Of a DNA stretch of 64,000 bases, positions 9,862 to 18,053 are shown in pieces. The translations under genes and the position numbers were made by a program. The notes under the pieces were generated by a model. The model had not been told where the DNA came from. It saw nothing but the letters and a program-made list of their open reading frames with translations, and did not search any database. The stretch is from Lewinellaceae bacterium (GTDB taxonomy: Bacteria; Bacteroidota; Bacteroidia; Chitinophagales; Saprospiraceae), in contig JACJXZ010000001.1 in NCBI GenBank assembly GCA_020636375.1, positions 806,001 to 870,000 of the forward strand. Direction: 5' to 3'. Numbering within the stretch: the first letter of the stretch is position 1; the number at the start of each line of letters is the position of its first letter.

Positions 9862-9900
9862 ATAATGTTGGATTTTCAGGTGGAGGTTTATCGGGGTTAT

Positions 9901-12795
9901 TTAGAACGATGAAATCACCAACTTGCCAATGCCCAGTTTTTTCCCATCGCCTCGAATCTGGAAAAAATAAATTCCTGCTTTGAGATTGCCCTTTTCAAAA
10001 AGTAGTGTATTGCCCGCTCCATTGACTGTGGCAAGTACCCTGCCTGCCACATCAAAAATGTTGAGTTCAAGCTGTTGAAAAGATTGGGGCAGCTGGAAGG
10101 TAGCAGACTGGTGGAAGGGGTTGGGCCGGATGTGGATCCGGTTATTCCTCACGGGCACTTCCTCCAGCATATCCACTATGCCCCTTTCTATAAAATTAGT
10201 ATCGATGGTATGGAAAACGGCATTGGTGAGCACCGGCTCATTGAAATCGAAATAAATGGCTGCGCGGTTATCAATTCTCGTACCCAGGGGGATATCCTGC
10301 CTGGGGCGGATGCTGTATTTGAAAAAGCCGTGAGAGGCCGCTTGGTTAACGTTGGAATCGGGCAGCATGATGTTTTCAAAGGCAACTTTCAGAACGCCCC
10401 GGCTCAGTATTTCCCATTCGCAAGAATGGCTGGCTCCATCCAAGTGGAAAGTGCTGAGGTCCAGAGATTCGGATAAGGTATCGCGGACTACCACCCGGAA
10501 GGCCGTATCTGTGCCGGTGTTTTGGAAGCGGATTTTGTATTCGATTTCCGTTTCCGGTTCAATCTTGCGCTCCTCGCCGTAGCCGCGCGGAAAGGCTTGT
10601 TTGTCATTCGGGTCATAAGCCCCTACATTTTGTTGGCAATCAATGTCAATAAAGTGATCCAGATCATTTTGCGCCAGCCAAATCACAAACCCCAGGCTTG
10701 CGAAATCCGGGCAGCCCTCCACCGTCGCGCTGGGCATGCTGCTGCCAGGATGCCCGGGAGATTGTTCGGCATCCAAACGGTAGGTTGCCCCCATGGCCTC
10801 TACCGCTATATCCTGCACTTCTCCGCTGTTGAGTTGGAACGTTCCTTCCAACATAATGAGCTCGTCAATGACGACGTAGTAATTCAGGGGCTGATCCATA
10901 TCGCCGGTTCCCTCATTTTGAATAAAAAACCGAACGGAATCCAGCTCACAGGCACCTGTTACAGCAATGCTGGACCTATCCCAGTTGGGGTCGGCGGGAA
11001 AGCAGATGGAGTCGGGGAAAACGCGGGCCTGCGAGCAATGCGTTTGCCCCAGGACGGTATTGTCACAATCCAGATAAGCGTTGATGGCGATTCGCCCGCA
11101 TTCGCCGATGCCGACGTCGCCTACGGGAAAGATCAGCAAGCTGTCGCCCTGGTTGAAGAAAGGCAGGGAAGCATCATTGACGCTCATGTATTCGTCCAGC
11201 CGGACTTCAACTCTTGCATTTTCGGCAGGCACCGTGCCCTGGTTGCAATATTCGACGTAGTAGGTGTTGTCATAACACCGGCGGAGGAAGTGTGCGGAAA
11301 CATCTACGTTCATCAAGGCGCAATCGTAGAGCGGCTGCATGGGAAAGTCAAGTATTGCCGAATTAAGCAGGGAATCAAGGGTGACGAGTTGTGGATTCAG
11401 GTTGGGGCAGGATTCCCAGAGTGGATAAGGATTTAAAGCGGTGATTTCGTAATTGCCCTCAAAGAGGTTCGCGTTAAAGTCGCCGGTTTCGTTCGTGGTG
11501 GCATAAGAAGTGACTTGATTTTCTACATCCTCGATTTTGACCAACCAGTTTTTTAAACCCATTTCACCGGTATCCAACGCACAGGAAAAATTGCCATCCC
11601 TAAAAATGTTGCCCTGGACTACGCTCGACGCGAATCGCCCATGGGCGTCTGCTTTGGCAAGGTAAACTTTATACGGAGCGCCAGCACCGCCTACTACCGC
11701 GTATCCGCCGTTAGCGCACGGGGCCATAGCGAAAGAAGAATGATTTAACACATTTTCCTCGTTAATGCGCTCTCCATTATTGTCTGTTTGAATAATCTGG
11801 GTATGAACTACCCCAGGAGAAGAAGAGTAAGGCATCAAAATATCAAAACCGCCACCTTCTCTTAGGAATAGCTTATCCAGGTAGACGGTAAAATCAGGTT
11901 GATAATCCAGTTCTATCGTTTTTCCAGATATTGAATCCCCTGTAGCTGTGGTTTTAATCAGATAGGGCACATAGGTACCAGGAAAAGAAGACGGTGTTCC
12001 GTTAGTGGTTCCATCCCAGACGGCAAGAATAGCCAGTTGCCCGTCATCTGTCTGAACGACATCGATGGCATGATCCGAATTGCCGGAATCAAAATCAGAA
12101 GACCATGAAAAATCACCATTGGAGTTTATTCCTACAAGGGCTACGTCATCATTATTTACATCATTTTCATTCCTTCCGGCTAATACAAAACTCTCATCCT
12201 CTAACTGAATGACTTGAAAAAAGTCGATGTTTTCTACTAATTGCTCCCATAATACATCGCCTGCGGAGTCTAATTTTATAGCCAGGCTACTATAATCGTC
12301 ACCCTCCACATCGGCGCAAAGCAAGAAACCGCCATCAGAAGTCTCGATGAAATCTCCCATCCACCTGAACGGAGCAGCATTGAAAGAAGAATAGCTTCTT
12401 TCCCAAACCACGGCACCATCATTGTTTATTTCTAACAGCCTGATGGTATCCTGGCTTCCATAAAAATCAGTTGCTCCTATTACAAAATTGCCATTCGATT
12501 TTCTGAGGATTTTTGTAGTCTGATAAAAGACGCAGTTAAACATGGGCAAACTGCGATTCCAAATTTCACGCCCCTCCTGGTCCACCCGCTTTATAAAAGG
12601 AGTATAACAAGCAATTGCAGCTTCATAATCAATGGCTAATACCACCAAATCTCCATTACTTGCCTCCACAACATCGCATCCCCCCCAAGGTTCATAATAT
12701 CTTATCCAACCCTGCCCGGCGAGGTTAGACAGGCATCCGTTCCACAAAAAAACGAGCATCCATAATTTGCTATACGCCATTGTCATATTCTTCAT
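9901..12795 (-). CDS. Large secreted protein with conserved-repeat and type IX sorting domains
   Basis: The ATG at 12795 is preferred because it is the nearest start before the signal peptide (AYSKLWMLVFLWNGCLSNLAG); an in-frame TTG at 12858 would add 21 residues. The N-terminal 400 residues contain repeated beta strands of propeller type (GDLVVLAIDYE, GNFVIGATDF, GGFLLCADVEG). A middle region has adhesion-like beta-sandwich segments. A DUF11-like domain (KIRFQNTGTDTAFRVVVRDT) follows at about 770-880, and a type IX sorting domain (IHIRPNPFHQSATFQLP ... GIYFFQI) forms the C-terminus. It is probably a surface or released protein; no enzymatic motif was recognised. Confidence 0.82.
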   Translation of the reverse strand: MKNMTMAYSKLWMLVFLWNGCLSNLAGQGWIRYYEPWGGCDVVEASNGDLVVLAIDYEAAIACYTPFIKRVDQEGREIWNRSLPMFNCVFYQTTKILRKSNGNFVIGATDFYGSQDTIRLLEINNDGAVVWERSYSSFNAAPFRWMGDFIETSDGGFLLCADVEGDDYSSLAIKLDSAGDVLWEQLVENIDFFQVIQLEDESFVLAGRNENDVNNDDVALVGINSNGDFSWSSDFDSGNSDHAIDVVQTDDGQLAILAVWDGTTNGTPSSFPGTYVPYLIKTTATGDSISGKTIELDYQPDFTVYLDKLFLREGGGFDILMPYSSSPGVVHTQIIQTDNNGERINEENVLNHSSFAMAPCANGGYAVVGGAGAPYKVYLAKADAHGRFASSVVQGNIFRDGNFSCALDTGEMGLKNWLVKIEDVENQVTSYATTNETGDFNANLFEGNYEITALNPYPLWESCPNLNPQLVTLDSLLNSAILDFPMQPLYDCALMNVDVSAHFLRRCYDNTYYVEYCNQGTVPAENARVEVRLDEYMSVNDASLPFFNQGDSLLIFPVGDVGIGECGRIAINAYLDCDNTVLGQTHCSQARVFPDSICFPADPNWDRSSIAVTGACELDSVRFFIQNEGTGDMDQPLNYYVVIDELIMLEGTFQLNSGEVQDIAVEAMGATYRLDAEQSPGHPGSSMPSATVEGCPDFASLGFVIWLAQNDLDHFIDIDCQQNVGAYDPNDKQAFPRGYGEERKIEPETEIEYKIRFQNTGTDTAFRVVVRDTLSESLDLSTFHLDGASHSCEWEILSRGVLKVAFENIMLPDSNVNQAASHGFFKYSIRPRQDIPLGTRIDNRAAIYFDFNEPVLTNAVFHTIDTNFIERGIVDMLEEVPVRNNRIHIRPNPFHQSATFQLPQSFQQLELNIFDVAGRVLATVNGAGNTLLFEKGNLKAGIYFFQIRGDGKKLGIGKLVISSF

Positions 12796-12896
12796 GAGAT
12801 TGGGTTTTGATTGCCAGTTGGTTTTGACAAAGGTGGGGCTAAAAGCCATTTCGTTCAACCATTTTTTTTAGTGGTTTTCGAAAATAAAATTAGTAT

Positions 12897-12910
12897 AATT
12901 ACATGTAATT
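12897..12910. promoter_or_regulatory. Perfect palindrome between divergent genes
   Basis: AATTACATGTAATT is a perfect 14-bp palindrome in the AT-rich gap between the divergent genes starting at 12795 (minus) and 12963 (plus). Position and symmetry fit an operator for a dimeric regulator, but no regulator is identified and AT-rich DNA yields palindromes readily. Confidence 0.3.
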
Positions 12911-12962
12911 ATTTGTATTTCAGTATTTTGCATAAATAATTCTCGAAAATTATCTACAAACC

Positions 12963-14369
12963 ATGCCATCCAATAAACTTTTTACGCTTTTTCAGAGCCT
13001 CACCGATAGCGATTTGCGCGCCTTAAAGCAGTTTGTCCGGTCCCCTTTTCACAATCAACGGCAAGACGTGGTGTTGCTGTTTGATGCATTGCGGGCTGCC
13101 TGCTTTTCCAAACTTACGGAGGAGGACCTATACCGGGTAGTTTATCCAGACAGCCCCTTCAACAAAAAAGCCCTGGCGTATGTGATGAACTACCTGATGC
13201 AAGCCATAGAGGATTATTTTGCCGTCGCGGCCTTGCAAAAGCAGAAAGCGAAGCGAGAACTTTGGATCGCCCGAGCTGCCCTGGAACACGGCCAGAAAAA
13301 CATTTTTAAACAAAAGATCAAAAAGGCAAAGAAAATTATAGAAGGGCAGGCACTGGACAACCTGGAGGCCCAGCACCTGAAGTACCAACTCGAAATGGAG
13401 TTGTACAACCTGAAAAAGAACGAAGCGCGCGGCGCGGATATGGATTTGAAAAAACCGACGGCCCACCTGGATGTTTTTCTGATCGGCGCCAAATTGAGGC
13501 AGGGTTGCCTGCTGCTGGCGCATCAAAATGTGTTGAAGGTGGATTATGAACACGATTTACTGGAAGCCTTGCTGCAATATCTGGAAGCACCGGAGCGGCA
13601 GCACCTTTTAGGCTTGCCGGTCATTGCCTTGTACCATCATAGCTACAAGGCTTTGAAGGAAGAAAAGGCGATCTACTTTGAGCAGCTGAAGACCGGGCTG
13701 GCGAAACACAGGGATTGTTTTACACTATCGGAATTAAAGGATTTTCACGCCATCGGCTTAAATTTCTGCATCAAGCAGATCAACAAAGGAAAGAGCGAGT
13801 ATGTTCGTGAGCTGTTTGAATGGTACCGGCAGGCCTTGCAAGAGGGCCTGCTTTTGGAGCACGGGGTGCTGTCGCCCGTTCACTACAAAAATATCGCAGC
13901 TTCGGGCCTGGGCCTGAAGGAATTTGAATGGGTGGCTTCCTTTTTACAGGAATACAAATCCAGGATCGAACCCAAACACCGCGAATTGAATTTCAACTAC
14001 AACATGGCAAAACTGTACTATGAAAAAGGGGACTTTGGCCAGGCGATGCAGCTGTTGCAAGTGGTGAAATACGATGATTCGTTACCCAACCTGACCAGCA
14101 AAATCCTGCTGATGAAAATTTACTACGAATTGGAAGAGTTTACTGCTTTGGAAAGTTATTTGAGGAGTTTTGAAGGCTCGGTACGGCGGCAACGAAAATT
14201 GGGCTATCATAAGGAAAATTACCTCAATCTAACTTCACTAATGTATAAGTTGCTTAAACTTAATAAATTTGATAAATCTGCTGTGCAGAAACTACGATCT
14301 GTAATTTTGAACACGCAAACGCTCCCCGAAAAAAAGTGGTTATTGTCGAGAATAGCGGAATTGGTTTAG
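12963..14369 (+). CDS. Helical protein of unknown function
   Basis: The 468-residue cytoplasmic protein has no signal peptide or membrane segment. It begins MPSNKLFTLFQSLTDSDLRALKQFVRSPF and is almost wholly alpha-helical, with TPR-like pairs in the C-terminal third (NYNMAKLYYEKGDFGQAMQLL). Proteins of this look are frequent in Saprospiria-type genomes, but no function is known to me. No catalytic motif is visible. It stands alone, divergent from the large secreted protein gene across an AT-rich 167-nt promoter region. It may be a scaffold; this is inference. Confidence 0.7.
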   Translation: MPSNKLFTLFQSLTDSDLRALKQFVRSPFHNQRQDVVLLFDALRAACFSKLTEEDLYRVVYPDSPFNKKALAYVMNYLMQAIEDYFAVAALQKQKAKRELWIARAALEHGQKNIFKQKIKKAKKIIEGQALDNLEAQHLKYQLEMELYNLKKNEARGADMDLKKPTAHLDVFLIGAKLRQGCLLLAHQNVLKVDYEHDLLEALLQYLEAPERQHLLGLPVIALYHHSYKALKEEKAIYFEQLKTGLAKHRDCFTLSELKDFHAIGLNFCIKQINKGKSEYVRELFEWYRQALQEGLLLEHGVLSPVHYKNIAASGLGLKEFEWVASFLQEYKSRIEPKHRELNFNYNMAKLYYEKGDFGQAMQLLQVVKYDDSLPNLTSKILLMKIYYELEEFTALESYLRSFEGSVRRQRKLGYHKENYLNLTSLMYKLLKLNKFDKSAVQKLRSVILNTQTLPEKKWLLSRIAELV

Positions 14370-14748
14370 AATTGACCGCTCAGAGCATGTTTGGAGGCTC
14401 CTGCTTTGGTTCAGGCGGCGTTGTCCGTATACGCCCCCCGGAACTTTTTTCCTGGCACAATAGCCTCCCCCACTCTACCCTTTCCATCTTCCTGTATTTT
14501 AACTACATTTGTAACAACGGGCTCTGGCATGTAAGCGGACACAATTAGCGTAGCAATATAACAATATAGCCATATAACAATTGCCCCAGGATTATAGCTG
14601 TCAAGCCACGCTTCCGAAGCAGCATAAGTTATTATAAATGTGTCCAACTACTTAGCCCAGTAGCCCAGCAACGCCCTTTTCACATGTTTAACAATATTCC
14701 GGAGATGCCTGCCCTGGAGAGGCACTCCAAACCGCAAAACCAATACCG
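14370..14748. other. 379-nt intergenic region with shared words
   Basis: No credible gene is seen. The word AGAGCATGTTTGGAGG at 14382-14397 recurs at 38712-38727. ACAATATAGCCATATAAC at 14561-14578 recurs inverted at 37721-37738, directly upstream of the PUL regulator's start codon. A short minus-strand frame at 14411-14647 has no family resemblance and is taken as chance. Confidence 0.5.
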
Positions 14749-15852
14749 ATGAAGTTCCTCTCTGAATACCGCGACCCCGAACTGGCCGAACAGTACCTGA
14801 AGCAAATCAAAAAAACCGTCACCCGCCCGTGGACGATCATGGAGGTGTGCGGGGGCCAAACCCACAGCCTGGTCAAAAACGGCATCCTCAACATGCTGCC
14901 GGAAGAGGTGCGCATGGTGCACGGCCCGGGCTGCCCGGTCTGCGTGACGCCCCTCAACCTCATCGACAAGGCCATCTACCTCGCCGAGGAAAAGGGCGTG
15001 GTGCTGTGTTCCTTCGGCGACATGCTGCGGGTGCCGGGCTCGAAGAAGAGCCTCCTGGCTGCCAAAGCCGCCGGGGCAGACATCCGCATCCTGTACTCCC
15101 CCCTGGAGGCCGTCAAGCTGGCGCAGCAAAACCCCGACAAGGAAGTCGTCTTTTTTGCCGTCGGCTTCGAGACCACCGCGCCGGCCAACGCCCTGTCCGT
15201 CGTGCATGCCCACCGCCTGGGACTGAAGAACTACTCCATCCTCGCCTCCCACGTGCTGGTGCCGCCCGCCATCGAGGCGGTCATGGAAGACGAAGAGAGC
15301 CGGATCGAGGCCTTCCTGGCCGCCGGCCACGTCTGCACCATCATGGGCATCCTGGAGTACTACCCGCTGGTGGAGCGCTTCAAGATCCCCATCGTCGTGA
15401 CCGGCTTCGAGCCGGTGGACCTGCTGCAGGGCATCCTGATGGCCGTCCGCCAGCTGGAAAACGGAGAGGCTAAAGTGGAAAACCAATACGCCCGCATGGT
15501 GCGCGAAGAGGGCAACATCAAGGCCCAGGAGGCCATCTTCGAGGTATTCGAAGTGACGGACCGCCTGTGGCGGGGCATGGAGGTGATCCCCATGAGCGGC
15601 TATGAGGTCAAGGAAAAATACGCCGCCTTCGACGCCAAGCGGAAGTTTGACGTCAACATCGCCGAAGCGCCGGAGAACCAGGAGTGCATCGCCGGGGAGA
15701 TCATGAAGGGCATCAAAAAACCGCTGGACTGCCCCAACTTCGGCACGAAGTGCAAGCCGGAAAACCCGCTGGGCGCGCCCATGGTCAGCTCGGAAGGAGC
15801 CTGTGCGGCTTATTACCACTTTTCAGGGCTGGTGCGGGAGGCGGAGGCGTAG
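14749..15852 (+). CDS. hypD: [NiFe]-hydrogenase maturation protein HypD
   Basis: The 367-residue protein is of family length. HypD motifs are clear: EVCGGQTHSLVKNGI, HGPGCPVCVTP with the conserved cysteines, CSFGDMLRVPGS, and a C-terminal Cys-containing [4Fe-4S] region (NQECIAGEIMKG, CPNFGTKC). HypD forms a scaffold with HypC and carries the Fe(CN)2CO group that is built into the hydrogenase active site. Only hypX lies beside it (180 nt downstream, same strand); hypA, B, C, E, F and the structural subunits are not in this window, so they must be elsewhere or absent. Confidence 0.97.
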   Translation: MKFLSEYRDPELAEQYLKQIKKTVTRPWTIMEVCGGQTHSLVKNGILNMLPEEVRMVHGPGCPVCVTPLNLIDKAIYLAEEKGVVLCSFGDMLRVPGSKKSLLAAKAAGADIRILYSPLEAVKLAQQNPDKEVVFFAVGFETTAPANALSVVHAHRLGLKNYSILASHVLVPPAIEAVMEDEESRIEAFLAAGHVCTIMGILEYYPLVERFKIPIVVTGFEPVDLLQGILMAVRQLENGEAKVENQYARMVREEGNIKAQEAIFEVFEVTDRLWRGMEVIPMSGYEVKEKYAAFDAKRKFDVNIAEAPENQECIAGEIMKGIKKPLDCPNFGTKCKPENPLGAPMVSSEGACAAYYHFSGLVREAEA

Positions 15853-15952
15853 GGGAGTTATTAACGCTGCCGGGAGTTGGTCGGGGTTATTGGTTCCCAT
15901 TCCGCTCGTTCACTGCCCGCACACCGTACACAGCCAAAGGCCGCCACTGCCC

Positions 15953-16002
15953 CGTACACCGTACACAACTCTAATACTTTCTATCCAACTTTAACCCGTT
16001 AT
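15953..16002 (+). repeat. Upstream element CGTACACCGTACAC, copy 2
   Basis: CGTACACCGTACAC at 15953-15966 is followed by TCCAACTTTA at 15984, a 31-nt spacing identical to copy 1 at 1351. The hypX ATG is 80 nt from the element start. A further CACCGTACACA lies just upstream at 15931. Confidence 0.4.
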
Positions 16003-16032
16003 CAAACATCAAAAATCCAGAAAGACTGTAAC

Positions 16033-17796
16033 ATGAAAATCCTCTTCCTGGCTTCCGCCTTCAACGGCATGGCCCAGCGGGCGTGGATGGAACTCGACCG
16101 CCTCGACCATCAGGTGCGGGTGCAGATCGCCAGCAGCGCGGAGGCGATGGAAGCCGCCGTGGAGGAGTTTCAGCCGGAGCTGGTCATCGCGCCCTACCTC
16201 CTGAAAAAAATCCCGGAAAAAATCTGGAAGAACAACGTTTGCCTGGTCATCCACCCCGGCATCAAAGGCGACCGGGGCGCCAGCTCCCTGGACTGGGCCA
16301 TCCTGAACGGTGAAAAGGAATGGGGCGTCACCATCCTCCAGGCCGTCGAAAAAATGGACGCCGGCCCCATCTGGGCATCCCGCACCTTCCCGATGCGCCC
16401 CGCCAGCAAAGCCTGCCTGTACCGCCACGAGGTGACGCAGGCGGCTATGGATGCGCTGCTGGAAGCTGTGGCCAACTTCCAAAAGCCGGGCTTCCGGCCG
16501 GAACCACTGGATTACGCCCGCCCGGACGTGAAGGGCAGCTGGAACCGCAAGGCCCAACTCGACGACTTCCGCTTCTCCTGGCAAGACGATGCCGAAAGCA
16601 TCCTCACCAAAATCCGCGCCGCCGACAGCAGCCCGGGCGCGCCGGTGGAGCTGTCCGGCCGAAAATACTTCGCCTTCGGCGGCCACCCGGAAGCCCGGAC
16701 GGGCCACTTTCAAGTGGCCCGTAACCCAGGCCAAATACTGGCTCAACGCCACCACGCCATCTGCATTGCCTGCGGCGACCACCCCATCTGGCTGTCCCAC
16801 CTCAAAGAGCAGGTGGAAGGCGCCATCAAGCTCCCCGCCACCCTGGCGCTGGGCCAAGCCGCCAGGGCCATCCCCACCGACGAGCTGGATCCGTTCGACA
16901 CGCCGGAGGGGACCACCTTCCGCGAAATCTGGTACGAAGAAGAACCAGGCGTCGGCTACCTCCACTTCGATTTCTACAACGGCGCGATGGACACCGGCCA
17001 GTGCTACCGCCTCCGCGAAGCCTTCATACGGGCCAGGCAGCGCCCCGTTAAGGCCATTGTGCTGATGGGCAGCCATGACGTATGGTCGAACGGCATCCAC
17101 CTCAACGTCATCGAGCAGGCCGACAACCCCGCCGACGAATCCTGGGCCAACATCCTGGCCATCGACGACCTCATCCTGGAGATCATCCAGTCTACGGATC
17201 ATTACATCATCTCCGCCCTGCAGGGCAACGCCGGCGCCGGCGGCGTGCCCCTCGCCCTGGCCGCCGACAAGGTGCTGGCCCGCAACGGCATCGTCCTCAA
17301 CCCCCACACCCGCACTATGGGCCTGTACGGCTCGGAATACTGGACCTACCTGCTGCCCAAACGCATCGGCACGGACAAGGCCCGGCAGTTCACCGAGCAA
17401 TGCCTGCCCTGGGGAACGGCCGTGGCCAAAGAGATCGGCCTGATCGACGATTGCTTCGGGGAAACGGCCGGGGCCTTTCGGGAGCAGGTGAAAGATACCG
17501 CCCGCGAAATCGTCCGCCTCCCCTACTTCGACAAGCTGCTGATGGCCAAGCGTTTCCAGCGCCGCAAGGACGAGGCCTTCAAGCCGCTCGCCCGCTACCG
17601 GGAGGAAGAGCTGGAACAGATGCGCAAAAACTTCTACGAGAACGACCAGGATTACGACCACAAGCGCTTCTGCTTTGTGCATAAGATCAACGATCCCAAC
17701 AAGGGGCAACTGGTGGAGGACCGGGACTGGTACAGCAGCCGGCGGCGGATTTACCGGCGGCGGAAGTGGGAAGCGGTGGATTATGGGGGAGAGTGA
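16033..17796 (+). CDS. hypX: Hydrogenase maturation factor HypX (CO ligand synthesis)
   Basis: The ATG at 16033 is chosen because homologues begin MKILFLASAFNGMAQR; the frame is open further upstream but only through repeat-rich non-coding DNA. The 587-residue protein has an N-terminal formyl-THF-binding formyltransferase-like domain (about 1-270; VIHPGIKGDRGASSLDWAIL) and a C-terminal enoyl-CoA hydratase/crotonase-like domain (about 290-560; LQGNAGAGGVPLALAAD). In characterised systems HypX makes the active-site CO from formyl-THF under aerobic conditions, allowing oxygen-tolerant hydrogenase to be assembled in air. It follows hypD on the same strand. Confidence 0.95.
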   Translation: MKILFLASAFNGMAQRAWMELDRLDHQVRVQIASSAEAMEAAVEEFQPELVIAPYLLKKIPEKIWKNNVCLVIHPGIKGDRGASSLDWAILNGEKEWGVTILQAVEKMDAGPIWASRTFPMRPASKACLYRHEVTQAAMDALLEAVANFQKPGFRPEPLDYARPDVKGSWNRKAQLDDFRFSWQDDAESILTKIRAADSSPGAPVELSGRKYFAFGGHPEARTGHFQVARNPGQILAQRHHAICIACGDHPIWLSHLKEQVEGAIKLPATLALGQAARAIPTDELDPFDTPEGTTFREIWYEEEPGVGYLHFDFYNGAMDTGQCYRLREAFIRARQRPVKAIVLMGSHDVWSNGIHLNVIEQADNPADESWANILAIDDLILEIIQSTDHYIISALQGNAGAGGVPLALAADKVLARNGIVLNPHTRTMGLYGSEYWTYLLPKRIGTDKARQFTEQCLPWGTAVAKEIGLIDDCFGETAGAFREQVKDTAREIVRLPYFDKLLMAKRFQRRKDEAFKPLARYREEELEQMRKNFYENDQDYDHKRFCFVHKINDPNKGQLVEDRDWYSSRRRIYRRRKWEAVDYGGE

Positions 17797-18053
17797 GGGT
17801 TTGGCCCAAGTTCGGCGGACGGCGGACGGCGGGTACCTATCGAAGGTCAGCTAACTCCCTTCTCACAAAAAACGGGACAGCTTGCCCCTCCCTTGTCTAT
17901 ACCTGTTTTCCGGAAAACAGCATCAAACTGAAACACAAACAACTGAAAACCAAAACTTAACCACTTCAGCAACTTGCTGCTCCCGTAAAATCACCCCTAC
18001 CCCACTCCAGTTCCAAAACCCCCAAATAATTGGTACCTTTACCCAAAAAGCCC

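Noticed and set aside
16009..17709. A 566-codon minus-strand frame opposite hypX, and a 379-codon frame opposite hypD (14680-15819)
   Set aside because: Both are shadows of well-supported hyp genes, with low-complexity translations and no family features.
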